Shown in pieces: positions 20,958 to 31,531 of a DNA stretch of 64,000 nucleotides. The notes beneath the pieces were generated by a model, which saw nothing but the letters and a program-made list of their open reading frames with translations, was not told the origin of the DNA and did not search any database. Source of the stretch: Ovis canadensis (taxonomy: Eukaryota > Chordata > Mammalia > Artiodactyla > Bovidae); NCBI RefSeq assembly GCF_042477335.2, contig NC_091254.1, positions 98,667,001 through 98,731,000 of the forward strand. Direction: 5' to 3'. The position numbers and the translations under genes are program-made. Position 1 is the stretch's first letter, and every line of letters begins with the position of its first letter.

Positions 20958-22293
20958 ATCCAGCAGTGAGCTACAGGCGTTTTCGGGCTTTAGCATGCTG
21001 TGTCTCTGAGATAACACAGAGATGGGCGGTTTACCCAAAAGTTGCTGAATTTCAGGCTGCCGTTCAGATGTGCGCGGGTTTGGGGAGCTCACAGAAAATG
21101 CCTCGTTCTGTTCGAGGCTCTCGAGCTGGCAAAGCGGAGTGTCCACGCTCGTGCATGCGCTGGTATCTTGCTCATATTTGCTGTTTCTTTCCTTTTCTAT
21201 TTTTAAAAATACAGCATTTACACTATTTTTATTAAAATTAAAAGTCTACTTTGTCCTTTTCTATTTTTAGTTGCTTATAAAGTATTGCTAATAGGTACGT
21301 CATTTTTCTAACGAGAAATAAACAGTGATTACATTTTTAAGTCCTTTTCTTAACCTTCTGTAAGTATGCTGGTCACCAGGTGAGTCTGTAGAACCTAGTG
21401 GGATGGGGGAGGGTGGGGGTGATTTGAGCCATGTAGGTCATCCTGTCAGTGATGGGGAGGAGTGTCTTCCCGACCCGTAGAGACCAGACTCCTCCACATC
21501 CTGGGTCCTGCTGCATCTGAAAGACGCATTGCTTCCACTCTATGGGAGAGACGCTCTTGAGGGGGGCGGGTCTGTGAGCCGATTGGGGGCCTCAGATCTG
21601 AGATTGAATAGCCCTTGCCCCAGGCTTTCAAAATGGGTTAAGAATCAATTGAGAGTTACTCTTATGGGAAAAGGTGAATAGAAATTTTAATGGAAAATTT
21701 GACTTTGATGGCATTGGAATTCAATGGCTTTGAATTTTGAAACAAAGCCTTTCCCCATAAGAGCAAGCTGTCTCAGGGCAGCTGGCGTCCAGTGAAGTGG
21801 TCAAGCGCCCGGGGGGTAAGGGTGGAGGCCCAGGGTGGGCCTGGGGCACTGACTAGGGGATAATTAAGGGTGTTGTGTCCTGGAAACCAGAGGACGTTTC
21901 ACGTGTGGTCACATCCAGAGGCGTTCCCGAGGTCAGCTCTGCCGGAGACGCTCCCCGAGGCTGGACTTGGCAACGTGGCCCAGGCCTGCAGGGCGTCCGT
22001 ACCCACGCCCTCCTCCAGGAGCTGCTCTTTCCTGCCCGCACCTCCCTGCCTGTGAGCCTGGGCTGCAGGGCATGGCCCGGTGCAGGCAGCACAGGCCCCC
22101 ATGGGGAGCGACGGAGCCGCAGATGCCTGCTGCTCCCCTCCTTCTCTGCAGCCTGGATCCTACCAGGACCAGGACCCGTCTGTGGCCTGGGGGCTTGGGG
22201 ACTCGAGGCAGGGGGCAGATGGAGAGGTTGAATCCATAAAAAACCACAAACAAACAAACCCCTGCCAAAAAAGGAGAGCCCAGACTGACTCGG
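20958..22293. other. Intergenic, nothing recognised
   Basis: AT-rich at 21180-21360, GC-rich at 21900-22240 with overlapping frames of no coding character. No repeats identified. Confidence 0.4.
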
Positions 22294-22412
22294 GGGGCCT
22301 CCCTGGTGGCTCAGCTGGTGAAGAATCTGCCTGCAGTGTGGAGACTCCAGTCTGATTCCTGGGTCAGGAAGATCCACTGGGTAAGGAATAGGCTCCCCAC
22401 CCCAGTATTCTC
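22294..22412 (+). mobile_element. Bov-tA SINE, 3'-truncated
   Basis: tRNA-like head and start of the tail ('gggcctccctggtggctcag', 'ccaccccagtattct'). It is cut off where the next Bov-tA begins. Confidence 0.88.
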
Positions 22413-22622
22413 GGGCCTCCCTGGTGGCTCAGATGGTCAAGAACCTGCCTGCAATCGGGAGACCTGGGTTCGATCACTGGGTTGGTAAGGTTCCCTGGAG
22501 AAAGGAAAGGCTACCCACTCCAGTATTCTGGCCTGGAGAATTCCAGGGACGGAGGAGCCTGGCCGGCTCCAGTCTATAGGTAGGAAAGAGTCAGACATGA
22601 CCGAGCTGCTAACACTTCACTT
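22413..22622 (+). mobile_element. Bov-tA SINE, full length
   Basis: Second copy in direct tandem: 'gggcctccctggtggctcag', 'gggttcgatcactgggttgg', 'cccactccagtattctggcc', 'gagtcagacatgaccgagct'. Confidence 0.93.
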
Positions 22623-23023
22623 TGCAGACTGACGCAGCCCCAATTCTACCAAACCTTTGGAGAAGAGAAGAGTCCATACCAGTTCTCCCCACACTCTCCC
22701 CCCAAATAAAAGACGAGCACCTCCCCACCAGTCGTGTGCAGCCACTCGGGCCCTGGTTCCCACGCCAGACGAGGACGCCGCTTTACGTCCCCTCCCCTGG
22801 CCACCCTCCCCCTGCTTCTGGTTCTGTTCTGTAGGTTGCCTGTGTTCCCGCCGCTTGCTAAGGACGTTTAATTCTACAGGACTATTCGATTGCAAACACT
22901 AAAGTATTCCACAGGCAAGGTTACTCTTTTCATTTTACGTTCCAACATTTCCTCATTCATTTCATACAATCCTCTAATTTTTAGCTCTTTATTAAAAAGT
23001 GTCTCCTTTCTTTCTCCTGTAAC

Positions 23024-23230
23024 GGTGGTGGTGTAACTCAGTCGTGTCCGACTCTTTACAACCACGGGGACTGCAGCCCGCCAGGCTCCTCTGTCCATGG
23101 GATTCTCCAGGCAAGAACACTGGAGTGGGTTGCCATTTCCTCTTCCAGGGGATCTTCCCGACCCAGGGATGGAATCTGCATCCCCGACCTTGCAGGAGGA
23201 TTCTTCCCCACTGAGCCGCCTGGGACGCCC
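23024..23230 (-). mobile_element. Bov-tA SINE
   Basis: Reverse copy: 'ctcagtcgtgtccgactctt', 'ttctccaggcaagaacactg', 'gagccgcctgggacgcccc'. Confidence 0.93.
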
Positions 23231-24200
23231 CCAAGGTGTCTGTTCCTATTCCTCTGTATATTACATTGTGCTTTTCCTGCCTCTGAACTGAACTTACTTT
23301 CTCCTTTTATATTTAATTAATTTGGATCTCTTTCTCTCCTCTAATAAGATAGACTTGTCTCTGTTTGAAATTGTCAATGCGATTTTTTTCTTTTGTGATG
23401 AATATTGTTTCTTTACGCTCTTCCTGTGTAGTGAAGTTTTATTTTTCATGTGTGTCTTCTTAGGACTCTGCCTCAGGACAAAGAGCATCCTTTCGGGGTG
23501 CTTGTGTCTGCCCTCCCTTCGCATCTGCGAGCGTCTTGCTCGGTGGGTGAGGAGATGGGTTTTAGAATTCTGCAGCTCTGCTCCCAGAGCGCCTGAGGGG
23601 CTGTGTGCTGGGCGTGGTGAGGTGGAGTGTCCGTGGGAACCGGGGTGACGAGCCCCTGGGGTCCTCTAGACCAGGGCGGCCCTGCTGCAGTGAAGAGGAT
23701 GTGCTCTTAGAGTGAGTGAAACTGTCAAATTCAGAAACGGGGGTTGGAGTTATTATGGAAAATGCTCCAGAATTCTGCTTAACCTTAAGAACAGTAGACC
23801 ACCAGATGACCCGGGGCTGTGGTGGACACAGCAGGAGATGGTATCCACAGTTCAGATCAGCACGTTTATAAAAATTAAAATCTCCAACACTCAGGGGAAC
23901 TGGCCCTTTCCAAAAAAAAAAAAAAAAAGGCAACTTGGTTTAAACTTTTCCCTTGGAAAGTTTTCAAAAGCCAAAAAAACTAGTCTCATCACTTGACTCA
24001 GCAGCCCCTTATCAGACATTTATTTTAAGAATAATAAAAACCAATGACTGCTTCAAGTGTAGTTGTTAATCTGATTTTACAGAGACACCACCAGGTAGAA
24101 ATGATTAAGACTCCTAGTTCCCGGTGTGGACGCGGAAGCCAGGGCACCAAGGACTGGAGAGGAGTCACAGGTCAGGGACTAGAGGTGACTGCGTCCGGAA
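23231..24200. other. Intergenic; A-run at 23913-23929
   Basis: T-rich then mixed sequence. The A run at 23913-23929 could be the tail of an unidentified retroposed sequence. No gene. Confidence 0.4.
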
Positions 24201-24208
24201 AGCAGGGG

Positions 24209-24260
24209 GTCTGGGCTCTGGGCTCTGGGGTCTGGGCTCTGGGCTCTGGGCTCTGGGTCA
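24209..24260. repeat. GGGCTCT heptamer array
   Basis: About seven copies of the 7 bp unit GGGCTCT (one as GGGGTCT) in direct tandem inside a GC-rich stretch. The spaced GGG runs on the + strand could fold as a G-quadruplex. Confidence 0.85.
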
Positions 24261-24685
24261 AGCGTCCGTGGCGGGCGGGGGTGTGCAGAGAGGCGCCTGG
24301 GGGCGCCGGGGCGCTCCCGTCCGGCTGGGCACCAGCGCCTGGCAGGAGCGCGTGTGAGCCGCGTCTTGGGCTGGTCCAGCCATGTTCCCGGCCAGCGATG
24401 AGACGCAGACCGCTGTCAGAGGTGGTCCCGGAAGCGCCGTCTGCTCCCCTCAGCAGCTTGATTGGAGACCACGTTTGCACACAGGCGGCTTTCCCCGGAC
24501 GGTTCGCCCCGCGGGGTTCTCACTGAGTGGCGATGCTCTCTGCTTTCGTTTGCGTTTCATTTACAACCCTGCTCCTCAGCTTTTGTCTTCTGCTGCCTCT
24601 GGCTTCTAAGAAGGCTCTAATTTTGCAAAACACAACAACAAAAAAAGACAAACTCACTCTGTAGCAAAAGAGATTTTCAGTTTAA

Positions 24686-24762
24686 GCCTGGTGTGCTGCG
24701 ATTCATGGGGTCACCAAGAGTCGGACACGACTGAGCAACTGAACTGAACTGAACTGAACTGA
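24686..24762 (+). mobile_element. BovB 3' terminal stub
   Basis: Only the last ~75 bases of BovB ('ggtcaccaagagtcggacac'), with a terminal TGAAC pentamer array (about four copies, 24739-24762). Confidence 0.88.
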
Positions 24763-25720
24763 TGGGCCCGGGGCGGCCAGCTCCTAGCTGAGGGACAGAC
24801 ACCCGATCGGATTCTGAGGGTCACTGTGGAGTGATCGCTCTTCACAGGGTGTTTTCCTTCAATAACCCTTTAAAGTGTATGTTCACTGCAGGGATGATGA
24901 GAGCTAAAGCTTATGGCGGAGAAATCTCACAAAGTGGCAGGGCCTGTGTGCGCCTCCTGGGCTGCCTGGGGGACGCCTGCTCAGGGAGCCCATCAGGGCC
25001 GCGGTGACTCTGCACGGCGCTCCTCCGCCCGGAGACATACCCGACAACATGTTTATTAGGTGGTGACGTCCAAACGGCTTAAGGAGTTGCATCCTCACAA
25101 CTAGACGACTGTCTGAGAAAATAATGCCAATATCCCGAGATTACAACCAGCACCTCGGTCATCCTCACGCGAGCGGCGTTTCCAGCTAGGGCGGGCACCC
25201 CTGGCCGTCCACGTGGCAGCTCTGACCTCAGCCCGCCGGGCACAGCCACCCCCGCCTCCTGTGTAGAAGTGCGCCTGGTTCCTGCGTCTCCGCTCAGCGG
25301 TTGAGGGAAGCCCCAGCTCCAGGAAGGCTCGGAGCTCTGCGAGCCGGCCGCCGAGCTCGTCGTCCCCTGGAACTTCATCGTGTCATCCTTGGAAATACCA
25401 AGCGCCCGCGGTGCGCACACCGAGGGTTGTGGTGCCCCCTCGGGGTTCCCCGACACACAGCTGGTTACCACCGGTACAAGTTCCGAGTCAAATTCGCAGT
25501 CATCGACTTGGGAAATCAGCCCCAAGAGGGCTCCCCTCGCCTGTGATTCTGTTGACTGCGAAGAGTTTGTGCGCCTGTAAAAAGCACCTCAGTGGCTCCA
25601 GAGGTCGGTCAAAATTATCCTCATCTTCCTTTGTCTGATCGTACAGAATGCGAGTTCATTTTCTAGGCCTTCCTTTCGGGTGAAGAAGGCCAGTAAGCAT
25701 GAAAAGAAATATTCTGAGCC
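24763..25720. other. Intergenic, nothing recognised
   Basis: GC-rich middle part (25000-25400) with a 148-codon frame on the - strand that has no domain or similarity I recognise. Treated as non-coding. Confidence 0.4.
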
Positions 25721-25832
25721 TTTTTTTTTTTTTCCTGGCTGTGTGCCTTGTGGAATCTCGGTTCCCCGACCATGGATCGAACTCGGGCCATGTCAGTGAA
25801 AGCCCAGAATCCTAGCCACGAGGCCCCCGGGG
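25721..25832 (-). mobile_element. CHR-type SINE
   Basis: Poly-T 25721-25733, then 'tgtgccttgtggaatctcgg' and 'gaccatggatcgaactcggg'. Reverse orientation. Confidence 0.85.
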
Positions 25833-26640
25833 GGGCCCCGGATAAGGCTCACTCTGAGTTCAGCTGGCCCAAGCGCCTGTTGCTCGTAATCCACCCCGGC
25901 TCGGCCACTTCCCAGAGGCATCCCTGTCCACGCCCACCCCACCGGCGGACGGCACTTTGTTACACGCGTCCGTCCTCCCGCAGGCGGGCCTCTGGGTAAC
26001 TTCCAGGGTGAGCTCTTACGGGTAAACCTACTGTGACGGTCTTAGCACTTGTTGGGTGTGATAGAAACAGGTTTGCTGGACTGGGGGAGGCGCTTGCTTG
26101 GCTCGGTGGAGTGCTTTCTCAAGGTCATTTCCCGTAGAGTTCCAGCCTCCGCCTCCGCACTGGGTGTTGCCCCTCCTTTTCACGCTGGCGTCGGGTTTAT
26201 TGCATTTCTAGAGTTGTGGGCCTGGACGTTCACAGCAAGAAAGGTGAGCAGGGCTCACCCAGCTCTCGCCCCGGGGACCAGCATCTCAGGAAGGTGACTG
26301 GCAAGAGCGTGACTTGGCCTGCAGGAGTGAGTCCCTGGGAAAACGGCATTTCTAGCGACGTCGTTGCTTCGTGGTCTTGGTTGATATGAGCTTGTCCTGA
26401 GGGCTGAGCTGCCTGCAGTGAGAGCCCGGGTCAGGAGAAGAATCTGTGTCTGCAGAAATCAGAATCGGGCTCCCTCTGGGGGTTGGATAGGACCCAGCAG
26501 CTCTATTTGTAACAGAACCAGGAGGCTGTGTGAGGGAAAATTTCTGGTGCTGAGAATGTTTGAGAGCTTGACCTGGTGCGTATGCACAGGAAAAAGTCAT
26601 CAAGTGTACTCGTAAGGTGAACGTACTCCACAGATTATAC
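25833..26640. other. Intergenic, nothing recognised
   Basis: No gene or identifiable repeat. Confidence 0.4.
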
Positions 26641-26660
26641 TGTGTGTGTGTGTGTGTGTA
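26641..26660. repeat. (TG)n microsatellite
   Basis: About ten TG dinucleotides upstream of a young-looking L1 insertion. Confidence 0.95.
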
Positions 26661-26693
26661 TACCCCTGTTTAAAAAAGTAGCTTAGTACCATC

Positions 26694-26802
26694 TTTCTAG
26701 ATTCTGTTATATACCTATGGCTGATTCATGTTGATGTGTGGCAGAATCCAAAGCAATGTTGTAAAGAAATTATCCTTCAATTAAAAAGAAATAATTTCTT
26801 TT
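26694..26802 (+). mobile_element. Ruminant L1 3' end, heavily 5'-truncated
   Basis: Contains the ruminant L1 terminal blocks 'tatacctatggctgattcat', 'gcaatgttgtaaagaaatta' and 'ccttcaattaaaaagaaat'. It is flanked by an imperfect direct repeat of about 20 bp (26671-26693 and 26803-26826, core AAAAAAGTAnCTTAGT), the expected target-site duplication. Confidence 0.8.
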
Positions 26803-26826
26803 TAAAAAAGTAACTTAGTTCCCATC

Positions 26827-28282
26827 TCTTCCCTTGTTGGACTGAAGAAAGACCTCTTGCAGCCTGGCCACCGGGATTTTGACCACAGGGCTGGCAGAGG
26901 CGGCCTGCGGGCTCTGTCCGGGAGAGGGGGCAGGCCTGCCTGAAGGCGCCTCCTCTGAGCCGGCGGGAGCCCCAGCCTGTGCGGAGGGTAGTCAGAGGAC
27001 CGTGTGGAGCAGGAAATAGAAGCCTTTCTGTTTTCCCACGTGTCAGCAGAAGGAACAAGTTAAGGGAAAGGTGTTAGCTTCAGATTCATAACGCGCTGAG
27101 CTGGGGTTGCCAGTAAAAGAAAACCCAATTGCTCAGCCAGACTCTGAAAAATATGACTTGGTCCCTGAGCGAAAGCAGATGTTGTTTCCTGTTACAGACG
27201 AGCTGTGCGCCCTCCGGTTCCCACCAGCGGCAAGCCGTCCTTTCTCCCTTTGGAGGAGAGCGAATGAGCAGAATTCCAGCTTCACCATCCCTGGTGGTGA
27301 GCGGGCAGGGAGACTGTTCTCCTCCTGAACCACGACCACCTCGTCATGGGTTTCCTCGCCCTCCCATTGTGGCTGGACCAGCAGAGGCCAGGCGCCCTGA
27401 GTCCCCTCTCCTGGACCCTCGGAGCAGGATGCTCCTCCAGGAAAGGACTTTCTCTCTCCCCACTGATTGCGGGGATTGCACGGCTGGCTGATGGCTCGGC
27501 CCCCACTGATGGAGCTTTCCCAGTTTTGGAAAGTGGCGTGTGCCTCCTTGCCCAGGCAGACGGTAATTTATGATGCGAATTCAGGCCTGAGTGTGACAGC
27601 TCAGTCCTTTCAGGCCCCTGAAAACCTGCCTGGGGGGCCAGCTCCTGGCCAAGCCACCAGCGGGCACTGCCTCTTGCCTCCCCCCGCCCACCACCCTCAG
27701 CTCCCTGTCCCTGCCCGCCTCTCCCTCCAGGCCCCCACCTGCAGCCATGCCAGCTGACAGTGTTGCCAGCCAGCACATGGACGCGGTGACACCTTCTGCA
27801 GAGTTTTTAGCCAGAGCTGGACGACTGAGCCCTTAACAAGCAGTCTGCTCCATAATAAACCACAGGACCACTGTACTCGCTCCGACGTGGCAGCCTGAGC
27901 TGCTTATGTTGCTTGATTTACGGGGAGTGAGGCCCAAGGATGCTGTGGGTCTTTTCAGACCTTGCTAAGTGCGCGCTGACGCCCAGTGGGGTCGGGAAGG
28001 GGCTCAGGCTCCCACACTCCAGCGGGGGCACAGGGCCTGGCAGCTGTGGGGATGGGACAACGAGGGAAAGGGGGCAAGGAGAACCCCCAGCCCGGGCTGG
28101 CTCCAGCCTGTGCCCACCGCCCGTCAGTCCCCAGCAGGGCTCAGGCCCAGGGGGTCACTGGCGCTCCTCTGAAGTCTGAGCCCATGGGGCAGCGCAGAAC
28201 TGGCCGTGTCCTCCCTCCGCTCTGCAGCGTGGCCCTTGTGCACTGGGCACCTTGAAAATGCGTGGCTACAGTTTATTTATCA
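26827..28282. other. Intergenic, nothing recognised
   Basis: GC-rich sequence with many overlapping frames on both strands at 27100-28250 (longest 164 codons, - strand), none with a recognisable domain. Confidence 0.4.
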
Positions 28283-28497
28283 CTGTTATTCAGTTGCTCA
28301 GTCGTGTTCAGCTCGGTGCGACCCCATGGACTGTAGCCCTCCCGGTTCCTCTGTCCGTGGGATTCCCCAGGCAAGAATGCTGGAGTGGGTTGGCATTTAG
28401 TGGGTTGCCATTTCCTTCTCCAGGGAATCTTCCCAACCCACGGCTCAAACCCACATAACCAGCATTGGCAGCCGGATTCTTTACCACTGAGCCACCT
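28283..28497 (-). mobile_element. Bov-tA SINE with internal duplication
   Basis: Reverse copy with 'ctcagtcgtgttcagctcgg' and 'ttctttaccactgagccacc'. A short piece is duplicated inside it: 'agtgggttggcattt' is followed at once by 'agtgggttgccattt' (about 28384-28413). Confidence 0.9.
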
Positions 28498-28814
28498 TAC
28501 CTTCCATTAATTTGCAGTTTTACTTAAATAGCTACTTTATCAGACAGCACAGCTTTGGGCAGCGAGGCGAAAAAATTCCAGATTTCTGCCAATGTTTATT
28601 TTCCTCTAACTGAAATATTCAGGGTGGCCCTGGGGCCCTCACTGAGATAGCCTCTGGGGGAGGTGTCTCTGCGGCATGCTGCGGGGGGCTTGGCTGGGAG
28701 GTCTCGCTCAGAAGGTGACAGTGGCTCCCTGGAGGCTCATTCAGAATCATAAATACCCTGCATGGGCCTCTTACTGGATTTGCAAATTATCTGATTTTAA
28801 GGAAAACATCATTG

Positions 28815-29042
28815 CAAGCTCCAATATTCTGTCCACCTGATGTGAAGAGCCAACTCATTGGAAAACACTCTGATGCTGGGAAAGATTGAGGCCAGGAGGA
28901 GGAGCCAGTGACGGAACGGGATGGTTGGATGGTGTCACCAACTCAATGATCATGAGTCTGAGCAAACTCGGGAGACAGTGGAGGACAGGGAAGCTGCCGT
29001 GCTGCAGTCCGTGGGGCCGCAGAGCCGGGCACGACCAAGCAG
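28815..29042 (+). mobile_element. BovB LINE 3' fragment
   Basis: Forward copy: 'ctccaatattctgtccacct', 'ctgatgctgggaaagattga', 'catgagtctgagcaaactcg'. It ends before the pentamer tail. Confidence 0.88.
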
Positions 29043-29724
29043 CTTAGCGCAGCATGCGGAACCACAGGCTGACGGCCACAGTGATGGAGCAGACAGGACG
29101 AGCTGCTGCCCCAGCTCGGCGGGTGGGCGCCTCCACAGGTCCAGCTGGACACTTGCTCCAGCCCGACGCGGTCCCAGGACCCGCAGCGACCGGGAGGGTC
29201 TGAGTGATGGATTCACCTTCTCCTCCAAGGGGAGGGGAAGGGATACCCTCCAAGGTAACCCTCTCCCAAGTGTAGGTCATGTCGTGCAATATTGGCTCAT
29301 AATAGTTAAAATCACCACGATGAGAGACAGGGATCAAACTCGTGAAAACAGAGACGAATCAAACGCAGGAAACAAATGACATTTCTTCCCCCACCATTTA
29401 AAAGATGCTAAACATAGTACATTATAAAATTCCACTAAATACTTGATAAGGTTCCAGAAGCCTCATTTGAGCTTTCAGATTTAGCAGCAATTTTAGTCCA
29501 ACCCCGTGGAGGAAGCGCTTCCAGCTGTGGTTCAAAGAGCCGACATACAAAGAGTAACGGGAGTCGTGCTGAAATGCTCGCCTTTGTCCCAGGCAGCATG
29601 GGATCGCGTGGGAAGCGTCTGCAGCTGAAAGAAGCGGGTTAGAGCAGCATGCATGGGGGTGGGGGTGGGTAGGGGCGGGGGGTCTGCACGCAGGCAGGCA
29701 AGCACACAGAGGCTCCCTTTTTAG
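29043..29724. other. Intergenic, nothing recognised
   Basis: No gene. A G-rich stretch lies at 29650-29682. Confidence 0.4.
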
Positions 29725-30495
29725 CTTTGTATTTTAAAATGACTTCAGAGTCACAGAAAGATTGTGAAACTAGCCCAGAGAGCTCCCCTACCCGCCACCT
29801 AGCTCCCAGCTAGTTACCGCATGGCCGCAGCAGACAGCCACCCCGGCCTGACACGGAGGCACCAGTCAGCCGGCCCAGACCCTCCTCCTGTGTTCCTGCA
29901 GGCGGATCCCAGCAGGACCCCGCTTTGCAGGAGTGCGGGGTCACCCCCACACACCCATCTGGGGCTGTTCCCCAGCCTTTCATGACCGTGTCCTCTGCAG
30001 AGTCCTGGGCAGGTATTTTCGGGGACATCGCTCACCGCTTTGCGAGAGTGTGGGGTCACCCCCACACACCCGTCTGGGGCTGTTCCCCAGCCTTTCACGA
30101 CCGTGTCCTCTGCAGAGTCCTGGGCAGGTATTTTCGGGGACATCGCTCCCCGCTTTGCAAGAGTGTGGGGTCACCCCCACACACCCATCTGGGGCTGTTC
30201 CCCAGCCTTTCATGACCGTGTCCTCGGCAGAGTCCTGGGCAGGTATTTTCGGGGACATCTCTCCCTTCGGTTTGTCTGACGCTTTCCCAGGTGTGGATCG
30301 AGTTCTGAGTCTTTGGCAGGAGCGGCTCTGGGGGGCTGCCATGTCCCTGCCCGCCTTGTCCAGGGTCCACGGGGTGCACACATTTCACTGCTGGAGATGC
30401 TGACCTCCACCTGCTCGCTAAGATCTGTCTCCCCTGAAAAGTGCCATCTGCCTCTCGTAATTAACAGGTATCTGTGAGACTCTGCAAATGCCTTC
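29725..30495. mobile_element. Ancient interspersed repeat, probably LINE-derived, with internal triplication
   Basis: Starts 'gtattttaaaatgacttcag' and ends 'taattaacaggtatctgtga' with 'gactctgcaaatgcc'. These are landmarks of an old mammalian repeat that I believe is L1-related. The central part carries the 115 bp tandem triplication listed separately. Orientation and subfamily are uncertain. Confidence 0.5.
29921..30265. repeat. 115 bp tandem repeat, three copies
   Basis: Copies at 29921-30035, 30036-30150 and 30151-30265 are head to tail with no spacer. Copies 1 and 2 differ at about 6 sites and copies 2 and 3 at about 5, so identity is about 95%. The unit begins 'cgctttgc' and contains 'tcacccccacacaccc', 'ctggggctgttccccagcc' and 'ggcaggtattttcgggg'. 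The unit length is not a multiple of three, so the long frames on both strands are coincidental. Confidence 0.95.
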
Positions 30496-31482
30496 TTCCT
30501 AATCAGGGTGTCTGGGTATTCAGTACTTACAATGTTGGCTGTATCTGCTTCAAAAATTAAGTTGGTAAAAGGTCTGTCTCCCCCTGTGTATCCGAAGAAA
30601 GAGGTGCCATAGGCTGCATCTTCTTAATAGTAAATGGACGTTTTCTTGAAGTCAAAAATTTAATGGAAAAACTGTAAGCCGTCTTACCGTCTGAAGTAGA
30701 AATGGAGAGGCGCTGGAGACAGTCACTAATGGGATCTGGGTGAGTGAGTTACAAGTCAGACTTTTGCAGACAGAAATCTGCCAGGTGCCGGTACCAGAAT
30801 TATTCTGGTTAACTTGTAGCAGGATAATCAAAAGCGCTGAATTTAAAGATGAGTTAGAGTTTTCTTTTACACAACACCAGAGCTGTCCAAACGTTGTGAC
30901 CTGGCCTTGGGAAAACAAATGGCTGTCAGAGGATACGTCTTAACAGATAGCTTTAAAATAATAAGCAACACTTTTAATTAGTAGCTTAAAGATGAAGGTG
31001 ATTTTTTTAAAATGACCAAGAAAAGTACAGCTTTTTGAGAAAAGCTTTTGAGAACAGATGGGCTAAAGTCTCTCTTATTGCCCCAAACGATGTGTGTCAT
31101 CTATTAAGATGCTCCTCTCTGCATACTTTATTTTCTATCTTATTTAACAATCGTCCCCCAAATGATAGTAATTCCATAGCTAAAAATGTTAATATGTAGT
31201 GACTTATGATTAATTTGCAAGAACAACTAATTGACATCAGGGAAGATGGAAATTTACTTGCTTAATTTCAACCAAAGGTTTGCATAATTGGTGGATAAGA
31301 TCGAAAAACGAGTAGCATGATTTAGTAAGCCAATTATTCATTGCTATTCAGATTTGCGCTTCTTAGAGGAGTGCTTTTTTACAAGTTCGAAAGCCATTAG
31401 AATCAGAAAGTAAACAGCTTGGAATCAGACCTCCACATGCTGTACCAGGAAATGTTAAACGAAGCGTCTCAAAAAGAGTGAA
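30496..31482. other. Intergenic, nothing recognised
   Basis: AT-rich unique-looking sequence with no gene and no repeat identified. Confidence 0.4.
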
Positions 31483-31484
31483 GT

Positions 31485-31526
31485 ATGAGGCGATTCTGTA
31501 TCACCTGAGCCACCAGGGAAGCCTTA
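31485..31526 (-). mobile_element. SINE head fragment
   Basis: About 40 bases ending 'gagccaccagggaagcc', the tRNA-like head of a Bov-tA or CHR SINE in reverse orientation, directly before the BovB 3' end. Confidence 0.7.
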
Positions 31527-31531
31527 ATCCC

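Noticed and set aside
29814-30410. Repeated peptides on both strands at about 30 kb
   Set aside because: Arise from the 115 bp triplication. The unit is not a multiple of three, so the repeated peptide appears in different frames, unlike a real repeat protein.
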